Below are positions 24,180 to 32,271 of a stretch of 64,000 nt of DNA, one piece after another. This DNA comes from Williamsia limnetica (GTDB lineage Bacteria > Actinomycetota > Actinomycetes > Mycobacteriales > Mycobacteriaceae): positions 248,001 to 312,000 of the forward strand of contig NZ_QJSP01000005.1 in the NCBI RefSeq assembly GCF_003217475.1. The letters are read 5' to 3'. Under the pieces are notes generated by a model. That model was not told the origin of the DNA, searched no databases, and was given only the letters and a program-made list of their open reading frames with translations. The translations under genes were made by a program, and so were the position numbers. Position 1 is the stretch's first letter, and the number at the start of each line of letters is the position of its first letter.

Positions 24180-25100
24180 ATGCAGCTCGGCAGGATGAGG
24201 CATGGTTGCCTCCCCCGGCTCGTGACGGTGGTCGCGGGTGTGACGCTCGTCCTCGGGGCGTCCACCATCACCGCGACGGCCGAACCGGCCTGGCCCGGAG
24301 GCCCGGAGGTGCCCGGCATCTCCGCACCTGATCTGCCCAAGCCCGGTCCGGCGAGCCCGGCGCCGACGACGGCCCCCGATCAGCCCCTGGGGCGGGCCAA
24401 CTTCTCGACTCCGGCAATCGATCCCGCCGGCGGTGAGACGGTGGGGATCGCCCAGCCGGTGATCATCACCTTCCAGGCTGCAGTCGACGACAAGAAGACG
24501 GCGGAGAAGGCCATTCGGGTCACCTCCACGCCGCCGGTCGACGGCAGTCTGTACTGGGTGGGCAACAAGGAACTCCGCTGGAAGCCGGACGAGTTCTGGC
24601 CGGCGCACACCAAGGTGTCGGTCCAGGCCGGTAGCGCCGGCTCGGCGTTCACGATCGGGGAGTCCTGGATCGCGACGGCCGACGACAACACCCACACCAT
24701 CACCGTGACGGTCGACGGTGAGGTGGTCCGGACGATGCCGACGTCGATGGGCGCCAATGATCACCCCACGCCCAACGGCACCTACACGGTCGGTGAGCGA
24801 TTCGCGGACATGTACATGGACTCGTCCACCTACGGGGTGCCCGTCGACTCACCCAACGGCTACCGCACGTACGTCGAGTACGCGACGCGCATCTCGAACA
24901 GTGGCATCTTCGTGCACGCCGCGCCGTGGTCGGTCGGACAGCAGGGCAACACCAACGTCTCGCACGGTTGCCTCAATGTCAGCACCGACGACGGACGGTG
25001 GTTCTTCGAGAATGCACCCAAGGGTGCGCCCGTCGTCGTCCAGAACACGATCGGCGGCACCGCAGATCCCGCCGACGGACTGACGGACTTCACCCGCTAG
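24180..25100 (+). CDS. L,D-transpeptidase (YkuD domain, Ig-like N-terminal domain)
   Basis: This 306-residue exported enzyme makes 3-3 crosslinks in peptidoglycan. It has a signal peptide (1-35) and a Pro-rich linker to about 75. An Ig-like domain (about 80-155, DPAGGETVGIAQPVIITF) comes next, then a YkuD catalytic domain (about 165-285) with HAAPWSVGQ and SHGCLNV, containing catalytic His262 and Cys264. No lipobox is seen, unlike LdtMt2-type lipoproteins. ATG 24180 has AAAAGGGG upstream. A strong hairpin follows the stop. Confidence 0.92.
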   Translation: MQLGRMRHGCLPRLVTVVAGVTLVLGASTITATAEPAWPGGPEVPGISAPDLPKPGPASPAPTTAPDQPLGRANFSTPAIDPAGGETVGIAQPVIITFQAAVDDKKTAEKAIRVTSTPPVDGSLYWVGNKELRWKPDEFWPAHTKVSVQAGSAGSAFTIGESWIATADDNTHTITVTVDGEVVRTMPTSMGANDHPTPNGTYTVGERFADMYMDSSTYGVPVDSPNGYRTYVEYATRISNSGIFVHAAPWSVGQQGNTNVSHGCLNVSTDDGRWFFENAPKGAPVVVQNTIGGTADPADGLTDFTR

Positions 25101-25108
25101 TCCGATCT

Positions 25109-25159
25109 TGGTGGGTTCTGGCGACCAAACCCGCAGGTCGGCGTCGCCAGAACCCACCA
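25109..25159. terminator. Bidirectional terminator between L,D-transpeptidase and M13 peptidase genes
   Basis: A perfect 17-base-pair stem (TGGTGGGTTCTGGCGAC, 25109-25125, with 25143-25159) encloses a 17-base loop. It is followed on the + strand by a TTTTC run. It lies between convergent stops at 25100 and 25169, the same type of site that the 68-base palindromes occupy, but its sequence is unrelated. Confidence 0.75.
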
Positions 25160-25168
25160 TTTTCGGGG

Positions 25169-27166
25169 CTACCAGATGTGGACGCGGTCCGCGTCGTCGA
25201 GGTACAGGCCGTCGCCCTTCTGCACCCCGAATGCGTCGTAGAACGCATTGATGTTCCTGATGACGCCATTGCAGCGGAACTCGGGCGGCGAATGCGGATC
25301 AATCGACAGTCGACGGATCGCCTCGGCATCGCGCGTCTTGGTGCGCCACACCTGCGCCCAACCGTAGAACACCCGCTGCAGACCGGTCAGTCCGTCGATC
25401 TCTGGCGGGGTCTGCCCGTCCAGGGCGATCTGGTAGGCGACGAGTGAGATGGACAGACCGCCGAGGTCGCCGATGTTCTCGCCGATGGTGAAGTCGCCGT
25501 TGACCTTGTACTTCTCGTCGAGGCCCTTCGGGGTGAAAGTGCCATACTGATCGATGAGCTTGCGTGTGCGAGTGCTGAATTCGGTGCGGTCGCTGTCGGT
25601 CCACCAGTCCAGCAGATTGCCGTCACCGTCGTACTTCGCGCCCTGATCGTCGAAGCCGTGGCCGATCTCGTGACCGATCACCGCACCGATACCACCGTAG
25701 TTTGCGGCGTCATCCGCCTCGGGATCGAAGAAGGGAGGCTGCAGGATCGCTGCGGGAAAAACGATCTCGTTCATGCCAGGGTTGTAGTAGGCATTGACCG
25801 TCTGCGGGGTCATGAACCACTCATCATGGTCGACCGGCGCACCGATCTTCCCGAACTCCCGATCCTCTTCGTAAGCGCTTGCACGAGCGATGTTCCCGAA
25901 GAGGTCGTCGCGCTCGATGCGCAGCGACGAATAGTCGCGCCAGGTGGCGGGGTAACCGATCTTCGGGGTGAACTTTTCGAGCTTGACCAAGGCCTTCTCG
26001 CGGGTGTCCGGGCTCATCCAGTCCAGATCGGAGATGTTGCGCCGGTACGCCTTCACGAGATTCTCGATCAGGACGTCCATGCGGGCCTTCGCCTCAGGCG
26101 GAAAGTGCTTGGCCACGTACAGTTTACCGACGGCGAATCCGAGGCCCTGCTCGACGAGACCCACTCCACGCTTCCACCGATCGCGGTTCACCTCCGACCC
26201 GGTGAGGGTCTTGCCGTAGAAATCGAAGTTCTCGTCGACGAACTCATCGGAAAGGTACGGCGCGGCCGAATGCAGCAGCCGCCACTGCGCCCACACCCGC
26301 CAGTCGCCGAGGTCGCGTGCGCCCCAGAGCGCCGCGACACCCTCGACGAACGACGGCTGCCCGACAACCACCTCACCGAAGGTCTGCGCCCCCGTGGTCT
26401 GTAGCCCGGAGATCCAGGCGTCGACATCGAATCCGGTTGCTTCGCTGATGAACTCGGAGAGCGTGCGGAGGTTGTACGTGAGGTCGGCGTCGCGGCGGCG
26501 CACCACATCCCAATGCTGGGATGCAATGGCGGTCTCGAGATCGACGACGGTATCCGCGCGGGCGCCGGCATCGTCGAATCCTGCAAGCGCGAACATCTTC
26601 TCGACATGAGCGCGGTACGCCGCGCGGGTCTCGGCGTGGTTGTCCTCGCGGTAGTACGACTCGTCGGGGAGTCCGATCCCGGACTGGGTGATGTGCATCA
26701 GGTAGCGATCTGACGCCTTGGCGTCGGTGTCCACGTAGTAGCCGAACAGGCCACCGGTACCGCGGCGCTGTGCTGCCCCGATGAGCTCGGCCAGCTCGGT
26801 TCGCGACCTCGCGTCGCCGAGGGCCGTGAGGTCGGCGCTGATCGGGCCAATGCCGAGGGAGTTGATGTGCTCGGTGTCCATGAAACTGGCGAAGAGGTCA
26901 CCGATCTTCTGGGCGTCGCTGCCGGGGGCAGGGGAGGACTCGGCGCACTCGGTGATCAGGTCGCGGACGTTTTCTTCTGCGCGGTCGCGCAGCACATGGA
27001 AGGCTCCGTCGACAGCGCGGTCTTCGGGGATGACGTGGTCGCGCAACCAGGTGCCGTTCACGTGCTCGAACAGGTCGTCTTGCGGTCGCACCGACTCGTC
27101 GACCCAGCTCAGATCGATGCCGGACCGTGCAGCGGTGGAATTGGCGGTGTCTGCGGTAGAAGTCAC
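25169..27166 (-). CDS. M13-family zinc metallopeptidase (neprilysin/PepO type)
   Basis: This 665-residue peptidase of the M13 family has an N-terminal helical domain (about 20-420) and a catalytic domain with NAYYNPGMNEIVFPAAILQ. The zinc site is HEIGHGFDDQG (HExxH near residue 498), and ENIGDLGGLS supplies the third ligand. The C-terminal VHIW matches the family ending, which is usually W preceded by V/C residues. No signal peptide is seen, so it is probably cytoplasmic or exported by another route, as for mycobacterial Zmp1. GTG 27166 is chosen; the ORF extends to 27334 in non-homologous sequence. Confidence 0.92.
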   Translation of the reverse strand: MTSTADTANSTAARSGIDLSWVDESVRPQDDLFEHVNGTWLRDHVIPEDRAVDGAFHVLRDRAEENVRDLITECAESSPAPGSDAQKIGDLFASFMDTEHINSLGIGPISADLTALGDARSRTELAELIGAAQRRGTGGLFGYYVDTDAKASDRYLMHITQSGIGLPDESYYREDNHAETRAAYRAHVEKMFALAGFDDAGARADTVVDLETAIASQHWDVVRRRDADLTYNLRTLSEFISEATGFDVDAWISGLQTTGAQTFGEVVVGQPSFVEGVAALWGARDLGDWRVWAQWRLLHSAAPYLSDEFVDENFDFYGKTLTGSEVNRDRWKRGVGLVEQGLGFAVGKLYVAKHFPPEAKARMDVLIENLVKAYRRNISDLDWMSPDTREKALVKLEKFTPKIGYPATWRDYSSLRIERDDLFGNIARASAYEEDREFGKIGAPVDHDEWFMTPQTVNAYYNPGMNEIVFPAAILQPPFFDPEADDAANYGGIGAVIGHEIGHGFDDQGAKYDGDGNLLDWWTDSDRTEFSTRTRKLIDQYGTFTPKGLDEKYKVNGDFTIGENIGDLGGLSISLVAYQIALDGQTPPEIDGLTGLQRVFYGWAQVWRTKTRDAEAIRRLSIDPHSPPEFRCNGVIRNINAFYDAFGVQKGDGLYLDDADRVHIW

Positions 27167-27221
27167 CAGACCATCCTGGCACCGAACCGGCGATCCGTCA
27201 GCCGCGCCCGATCCCCGGCCG

Positions 27222-27905
27222 TCACTCCGCCGCCACGGACCCGTCCGAACCCTGGTGCGCGGTGAGCAGCAGATGGTCGAACATCCGCCTGCTCTCGTCG
27301 TCGAACGGCACCTTGCCGTCCACGGAAGCGACAATGTTCTGTGCCAGCGTCCTGAGCTTGGTGTTGGTCTGCTGTGAACGCCAGGTCAAGACGTCGAAAG
27401 CGCGGTCGGCGTTGATGCCGTAGACGAGCATCAACATGCCTTTTGCCTGTTCGATGACGGCCCGGGATACCGCGAAGTCCTTGACCGCGGCATCCATCGT
27501 CTCCTTGAGCTCACCCTCGTGCACGTCTGTCAGGTCCACGTAGAATCCTTCGGTGCCGATGAGGGCTCCGGATGGGTCCATCAGGCGATCACCGATGACG
27601 AGGACATGCCGCGTTTGTCCACGGCGATCGATGATGCGGTGTCTGCTGCTGAACGACTTGCCCTCCCTCAGGAGGTCGTCGATCACCCGCTCGACGCGCT
27701 GGCGGTCCTCTGGGTGCTTGTGCGCGAGCAGTAGTTCGGTGGTGGGCGAGACCTCACCGGCGCCATAGCCGTGTATCGCGGCGACCTCATCGGACCAATG
27801 CCACTGATCCTGCGCGATCAGGTACCGAAAACTACCCACCTTCTGGACAGTGCTGCCACCGAGCACGTCCTGCATCGACTGGGTGTCGGTACTGCTGTTC
27901 TCCAT
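27222..27905 (-). CDS. PAS-ANTAR domain regulator
   Basis: This 227-residue protein has a PAS domain (about 20-135, including WSDEVAAIHGYGAGEVSPT and RHRIIDRRGQTRHVLVIGDR). A C-terminal ANTAR domain follows (about 140-200, SRAVIEQAKGMLMLVYGINADRAFDVLTWRSQQTN). It is expected to bind hairpin pairs in target mRNAs in response to a signal sensed by PAS. ATG 27905 is preceded by GGGAGC. It is transcribed in the same direction as the M13 peptidase, 55 bases upstream of it, so the two may share a transcript. Confidence 0.87.
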   Translation of the reverse strand: MENSSTDTQSMQDVLGGSTVQKVGSFRYLIAQDQWHWSDEVAAIHGYGAGEVSPTTELLLAHKHPEDRQRVERVIDDLLREGKSFSSRHRIIDRRGQTRHVLVIGDRLMDPSGALIGTEGFYVDLTDVHEGELKETMDAAVKDFAVSRAVIEQAKGMLMLVYGINADRAFDVLTWRSQQTNTKLRTLAQNIVASVDGKVPFDDESRRMFDHLLLTAHQGSDGSVAAE

Positions 27906-28132
27906 GAAACTGCTCCCTGTTCAAACCTGTATGGAAGTCAGCCGAGCGTCCATGGGGCAGGGGATTGCCACCGGGCTGTCGGCAAAGACGCAGCCCTCGA
28001 TTCGAGCTAGTGATTTTTTAGCATGCCGCAGCCGTTTGCGGACACAAAGGGTGCATATAGCAGGGTGGGTCGCCGAAGAGAACACTTTCGGGTGGGCTGA
28101 CTTCAACTCCGCGTGAGTCGAAGTCGGCGGGC

Positions 28133-28138
28133 TACTGT
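28133..28138 (+). promoter_or_regulatory. -10 box for the tau-operon leader
   Basis: TACTGT ends 6 bases before GTG 28145, which predicts a leaderless transcript beginning at the leader ORF. No convincing -35 element is visible. The remainder of the gap from 27906 to here holds no gene that I can support. Confidence 0.4.
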
Positions 28139-28144
28139 GACGCG

Positions 28145-28219
28145 GTGCTCAAGACGATGCTGGTGCGGCGACTCGCGGTGGACCTCTGCCGCCTCGGTGC
28201 TCAGAACTGTTGTCGGTGA
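28145..28219 (+). CDS. Cysteine-rich leader peptide upstream of the sulfonate importer
   Basis: A 24-codon ORF starts at GTG 28145 (in-frame ATG at 28157). It contains DLCR and ends in QNCCR, so two adjacent Cys codons lie just before the last Arg, matching the RVLCCR end of the leader at 1553-1654. It sits 158 bases upstream of the permease start of a taurine/sulfonate-type ABC importer. By analogy with mycobacterial cysteine-responsive leaders, ribosomes would stall on the Cys codons when cysteine is scarce and switch the downstream RNA structure. It is seen as an architecture only; expression is not known. Confidence 0.62.
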   Translation: MLKTMLVRRLAVDLCRLGAQNCCR

Positions 28220-28229
28220 GCAACTTCAA

Positions 28230-28262
28230 GTTGTAGTCCGCTCAACGTGAAGCGGCTGCAAC
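28230..28262 (+). promoter_or_regulatory. Attenuator-like stem-loop downstream of the cysteine leader
   Basis: GTTGTAGTCCGCT (28230-28242) can pair with AGCGGCTGCAAC (28251-28262), with one bulge and one G-U pair around an 8-base loop. The stem begins 10 bases after the leader stop codon, where a ribosome stalled at Cys-Cys would influence folding. Shorter alternative pairings (GTTG/CAAC words at 28209, 28221 and 28243) could compete. No T run follows, so the switch could act on Rho access or translation rather than intrinsic termination. Confidence 0.45.
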
Positions 28263-28376
28263 ACTTCCGCTTTCCGCGCTCTTCGATGACGCCTGCCTCG
28301 ACCCGCGCGACACCTCCCTCCTGAGATATCGATGGTGATCATCGATGCCTCGGCCAGCTCACCAGGGGTTCTTCAC

Positions 28377-29246
28377 ATGTCAGTCATACCGGCCATCGCC
28401 GCACCGACCGAGACGGTCGGCCCGAATACGACCAAGCGGCGCCGGGAATCCGGGCGCGCGTCGAAACTGTTGTCCCGGGTCGGTTTACCGCTGCTGTCGC
28501 TGGTGGTCTTCATCGCGTTGTGGCAGTTGGTGGTGAGCCTGAAGATATGGAACGAGACTCTGATCCCGCCGCCGAGTGCGGTGTGGGACTCATTCATCGA
28601 GACGAACACGACAACTGACGGCGTCCGTGGTTACGCAGGCAAGTACCTGTGGGAGCACCTCCTCATCAGCCTGCAGCGCATCGGTTACGGCATCGCCATC
28701 GGCATCATCGTCGGCATCGCGTTCGGGCTGCTCATGGGGACCTTCGGTAAGATCCGCGCGCTGTTCGAGCCCTGGATCACCTTCCTGCGGACGCTGCCGC
28801 CGCTCGCCTACTTCTCGCTGCTGATCATCTGGCTCGGAATCAACGAGGAACCCAAGATCACCCTGTTGGCGATCGCCGCGTTTCCGCCGGTCGCCGTTGC
28901 GACGACCTCCGCGGTGCTCGCCGCGCCGCAGAGCCTCATCGAGGCGGCAAAGGCACTCGGCGCCAGCAAGTTCGAGGTGATCAAAGACGTCGTGATCCCC
29001 TCTGCTCTGCCCGAGACCTTCACCGGCATCCGGCTCGCAGTCGGTGTCGCCTACTCCTCGCTGGTGGCTGCCGAACTCGTCAACGGCCTACCCGGCATCG
29101 GCGGCATGGTCAGAGACGCATCCAACTACAACAACACTCCGGTGGTGTTGGTCGGCATCATCGCGATCGGGACCTCCGGCTTGATCATCGATGGTCTGTT
29201 GCAGCTCATCGAGCGCAAGACCGTGCCCTGGCGCGGACGCGTCTAG
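28377..29246 (+). CDS. Taurine/sulfonate-type ABC transporter permease (TauC/SsuC-like)
   Basis: This 289-residue membrane permease has about six helices, a short cytoplasmic N-terminus and the EAA loop ATTSAVLAAPQSLIEAAKAL around residues 178-197, followed by GASKFEVIKDVVIPSALPE. The TauC/SsuC family moves sulfonates, taurine or nitrate. ATG 28377 follows AGGGG; ATG 28332 in the same frame is an alternative. It is the first gene of a three-gene importer. The cysteine leader upstream supports a sulfur substrate. Confidence 0.85.
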   Translation: MSVIPAIAAPTETVGPNTTKRRRESGRASKLLSRVGLPLLSLVVFIALWQLVVSLKIWNETLIPPPSAVWDSFIETNTTTDGVRGYAGKYLWEHLLISLQRIGYGIAIGIIVGIAFGLLMGTFGKIRALFEPWITFLRTLPPLAYFSLLIIWLGINEEPKITLLAIAAFPPVAVATTSAVLAAPQSLIEAAKALGASKFEVIKDVVIPSALPETFTGIRLAVGVAYSSLVAAELVNGLPGIGGMVRDASNYNNTPVVLVGIIAIGTSGLIIDGLLQLIERKTVPWRGRV

Positions 29247-29300
29247 AGCAGTCTGCACCCGCCTTCATCTGTATCCCACGAGAAGAAAGAACGAACAAAC

Positions 29301-30353
29301 ATGAGCCGATCACGCCGCTCTGCCCGACCGCGTCGAGGATGGGTGGTGCTCGTCGCCGCGCTGTCCGCACTGACGCTGACCCTGGGCATGGCCTCCTGCT
29401 CCGATGACACCAGCGGCGGGAAGACCATCACCGTCGGCTACCAGGCCTTTCCCAGTGGCGACCTCGTCGTCAAGAACCAGAAGTGGCTGGAGGAGGCTCT
29501 GCCCGACTACACGATCAAGTGGACCAAATTCGAGTCCGGCGCCACGATCAACCAGGCCTTCATCGGCAACTCGATCGACATCGGTGCCATCGGCTCGAGC
29601 CCCGTGGCCCGGGGCCTGTCCGGCAACTCGCCGATCGGCTACAAGGTCGCGTTCGTTCTCGACGTCGCCGGCGACAACGAGGCCCTGGTCGCCCGCAACG
29701 GCACCAACATCAACAGTGTCGCCGAGCTCAAGGGCAAGGCCATCGGGACCGCACTCGCGTCGACCGCGCACTACAGCCTGCTCGTCGCGCTGGAACAGGC
29801 CGGACTCTCGGCGAACGACGTCAAGATCGTCGACCTGCAGCCCCAGGCCATCATCGCGGCGTGGGAACGCGGCGACATCGACGCCGCCTACACCTGGCTG
29901 CCGACTCTCGACGAGCTTCGCAAGACGGGTAAGGACCTGGTCACCAGCCGGGCGATCGGCCAGTCCAACCCGACCCTGGACCTCGGTGTCGTGTCGGACA
30001 AGCTGATCTCTGACGACCCCGCGGCGGTGGACGCCTGGCGCAAGGTGCAGGCCCGCGCCCTCGATCTGATCAACACCGATCCGGCCGCTGCCGCAGGTTT
30101 CGTCGGCCAGGAGTTGGGCATCAGCGCCGAAGAGGCCCAAGGCCAGCTGAAGCAGGGTATCTACCTCACGCCGGCCGCAGTCGCCTCACCGCAGTGGCTC
30201 GGTACCCCCGGGGCGGTCGGCAACATCGCGAACAACCTGCTCGATGCCGCCGAATTCTTGGTGGCGCAGAAACAGATCGACTCCGCGCCCACCCTGGCGC
30301 AGTTGCAGGAGGCCATCTACGTCGAAGGTCTGCCCGGTGCCTTCGACCAGTGA
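29301..30353 (+). CDS. Taurine/sulfonate-type ABC transporter substrate-binding lipoprotein (TauA-like)
   Basis: This 350-residue lipoprotein has a twin-Arg-rich start, a hydrophobic segment and the lipobox MASC (Cys33). A TauA/SsuA-type binding fold follows: ITVGYQAFPSGDLVVKNQ near residue 41, INQAFIGNSIDIGAIGSSP near 84 and AYTWLPTLDEL near 197. It would capture a sulfonate such as taurine. ATG 29301 is preceded by AGAAGAAAG. The end overlaps the ATPase gene by 17 bases. Confidence 0.87.
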   Translation: MSRSRRSARPRRGWVVLVAALSALTLTLGMASCSDDTSGGKTITVGYQAFPSGDLVVKNQKWLEEALPDYTIKWTKFESGATINQAFIGNSIDIGAIGSSPVARGLSGNSPIGYKVAFVLDVAGDNEALVARNGTNINSVAELKGKAIGTALASTAHYSLLVALEQAGLSANDVKIVDLQPQAIIAAWERGDIDAAYTWLPTLDELRKTGKDLVTSRAIGQSNPTLDLGVVSDKLISDDPAAVDAWRKVQARALDLINTDPAAAAGFVGQELGISAEEAQGQLKQGIYLTPAAVASPQWLGTPGAVGNIANNLLDAAEFLVAQKQIDSAPTLAQLQEAIYVEGLPGAFDQ

Positions 30354-31140
30354 CCGCCCGATCGGAACAGAGGGGTCGGGTGCGATCCACCTCGACAACG
30401 TGTCGCATCGCTACGGCACAGGCGACGACACCGTCACCGCAGTGGGCCCGGTTTCCCTCGATGTCCCGGCCGGTGAGTTCCTCGTCCTGGTGGGAGCATC
30501 GGGGTGCGGCAAGAGCACGCTGCTGCGGCTGATCGCCGGTTTCGAACAACCCACCGACGGTCAGGTCGACGTCCTCGGCAAACCCCCGACACCGGGCGAG
30601 TCCGCCGGAGTCGTTTTCCAGCAGCCGCGGCTCTTCCCGTGGCGGACGGTCGGCGGCAACGTGGACGTCGCGCTGAAGTATGCCGGGATTGCCAAGGCCG
30701 ACCGCGGGGCCCGGCGCGATCAGCTACTCGAGCGGGTCGGACTCGAAGGCACCGCCGACCGGCGGATCTGGGAGATCTCCGGCGGCCAGCAACAGCGCGT
30801 CGCCATCGCGCGGGCGCTGGCCGCCGAGAACCCGCTGTTCCTGCTCGACGAGCCGTTCGCGGCGCTCGACGCGCTCACCAGGGAACGGCTGCAGGAAGAC
30901 GTCCGCGGAGTCAGCAGCGACACCGGCCGTACCTCGGTGTTCGTGACCCACAGCGCGGACGAGGCCGTGTTCCTCGGATCGCGGATCGTGGTGCTCTCCA
31001 AGCGCCCGGGGCAGATCGCTCTCGACCTCGAGGTGGATCTGCCTCGCGGGAGGATCGACTTCGACGAACTCAGGAACTCACGGGACTACAACTCACTGCG
31101 TTCGGAAGTGAGTCATGCGGTGAAGGCGGCGGCCGCTTGA
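30337..31140 (+). CDS. Taurine/sulfonate-type ABC transporter ATPase (TauB/SsuB-like)
   Basis: This 267-residue ATPase has Walker A GASGCGKST at about 49-57, a Q-loop VVFQQPRLFPWRTV, signature EISGGQQQRVAIARAL and Walker B LFLLDEPFAALD. The PRLFPWRTV segment is typical of the nitrate/sulfonate/taurine group. GTG 30337 overlaps the binding-protein gene and is the only start close to the conserved region. It completes the importer. Confidence 0.88.
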   Translation: MPSTSDRPIGTEGSGAIHLDNVSHRYGTGDDTVTAVGPVSLDVPAGEFLVLVGASGCGKSTLLRLIAGFEQPTDGQVDVLGKPPTPGESAGVVFQQPRLFPWRTVGGNVDVALKYAGIAKADRGARRDQLLERVGLEGTADRRIWEISGGQQQRVAIARALAAENPLFLLDEPFAALDALTRERLQEDVRGVSSDTGRTSVFVTHSADEAVFLGSRIVVLSKRPGQIALDLEVDLPRGRIDFDELRNSRDYNSLRSEVSHAVKAAAA

Positions 31141-31204
31141 GTTGGGCTCAGGCCTGTTGTTTGTCTCACCAGCTGGGTTTTTTCGCTCCGCTTCGCTACG
31201 CGGG

Positions 31205-31293
31205 GTGTGCGGCCCTTTGTCGTGTGCTCTTCCTACGTCGACTCACTCGCTGCGCTCCCTCGCTCCCTCGTCCAGAGCACGCGGGCCGCACAC
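31205..31293. terminator. Large imperfect stem between tauB-like and pirin genes
   Basis: GTGTGCGGCCC (31205-31215) pairs with GGGCCGCACAC (31283-31293), and GTGCTCT (31224-31230) pairs with AGAGCAC (31274-31280). Together they form an 18-pair stem with one internal loop and a 43-base apical loop of repeated CGCTGCGCTCC/CGCTCCCTCG words. It lies between convergent genes and probably ends both transcripts. Confidence 0.5.
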
Positions 31294-31334
31294 GGGCGGT
31301 GCCAGTTCTAGGTGGTTGCCTCCCGGGGGTCGAC

Positions 31335-31375
31335 CCGTCGAGCGTGCCGATAACGCCGTCGAGTGTGCCGATAAC
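31335..31375. repeat. Two 20-base direct repeats before the pirin stop
   Basis: CCGTCGAGCGTGCCGATAAC (31335-31354) is repeated at 31356-31375 with one change (C to T), a period of 21 bases. The repeats end 5 bases before the pirin stop codon. No role is recognised. Confidence 0.6.
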
Positions 31376-31380
31376 TTCGG

Positions 31381-32142
31381 CTAGCCTCCTAGTTTTTTGT
31401 GCATCTCCCAGATCAGGATTTCTGCATCGGTGATGGCGGTGAGTTTCTCTCCGCCGCCACCGGTGATCCTGACTGCGTCGCCGGTCCGCAGATCCGCGCC
31501 GGTGCCTTCGAGCCGCGCTGTGCCGGAGGCGACGAAGACGTGGCCCCACGGCAGGTCGGGGAGAGTCGCGGAGCGCCCGGCAGGCAGCCGCGCGACATGG
31601 AACGCGGCGTCTTTGTTGGCGATGCGGATCGCCGAGTCGTACGCCGGCATCCCGGAGGCGACCGTGACGAGCCCACCGGTCGCCAGTTGGTCGGAGATGT
31701 CGAGTTGGTCGTAGCCCGGTTCGATGCCCGACTCATCCGGGAGCACCCACATCTGCACGAAATGGACGGGCTCGGTGCCCGTCGTCGCATCGGCGCGCCA
31801 GGTGTCGTTCCGCTCTGAATGCCGGATGCCGGTGCCGGCGCTCATACGCTGCGCCAGCCCCGGGAAGATCACCCCACTGTGGTCCATCGAATCCTGATGG
31901 ACCAACGAACCCGACAGCACCCAGGTGATGATCTCCATGTCGCGGTGGGGGTGGCTGTCGAAGCCTTGCTGGGCCGCGACGATCTCGTCGTTGTGGACCA
32001 TCAACGTCCCGTGGTGGGTGTTGGCGGGGTCGTAATTGTCGCCGAACGAGAAACTGTGTCGCGACTCGAGCCACTCGGTTCGGGTGTCCGGGCGGTCGTC
32101 GGCCCGGTGAAGTTGATAGCGATCGCTCACCCCGACCATCAT
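31381..32142 (-). CDS. Pirin-family protein
   Basis: This 253-residue bicupin of the pirin family has the metal-binding cluster HPHRDMEIITWVLSGSLVHQDSM (about residues 63-85, His-x-His plus a third His) and GIRHSERND with the Glu. Pirins can have quercetin-dioxygenase activity or act as redox-sensing partners; which applies here is unknown. GGAGG lies immediately upstream of two consecutive ATG codons (32142 and 32139), so the exact start may be a nearby GTG at 32130. The gene is convergent with the sulfonate importer. Confidence 0.87.
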   Translation of the reverse strand: MMVGVSDRYQLHRADDRPDTRTEWLESRHSFSFGDNYDPANTHHGTLMVHNDEIVAAQQGFDSHPHRDMEIITWVLSGSLVHQDSMDHSGVIFPGLAQRMSAGTGIRHSERNDTWRADATTGTEPVHFVQMWVLPDESGIEPGYDQLDISDQLATGGLVTVASGMPAYDSAIRIANKDAAFHVARLPAGRSATLPDLPWGHVFVASGTARLEGTGADLRTGDAVRITGGGGEKLTAITDAEILIWEMHKKLGG

Positions 32143-32271
32143 CCTCCGGTGCCGGAAAAGGCCCCAAATGAGGGCAGATTAAGGGTAGTTACTCGATTGT
32201 GACGACCTCGTAAGCAAGTTGGGAACCACATTGGTGGCATTCACCCTGTTACAGGAGTGAAAATTGGGACT

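Noticed and set aside
27906-28130. Short ORFs upstream of the PAS-ANTAR gene on both strands
   Set aside because: No ribosome sites, no homology, and composition unlike neighbouring genes.
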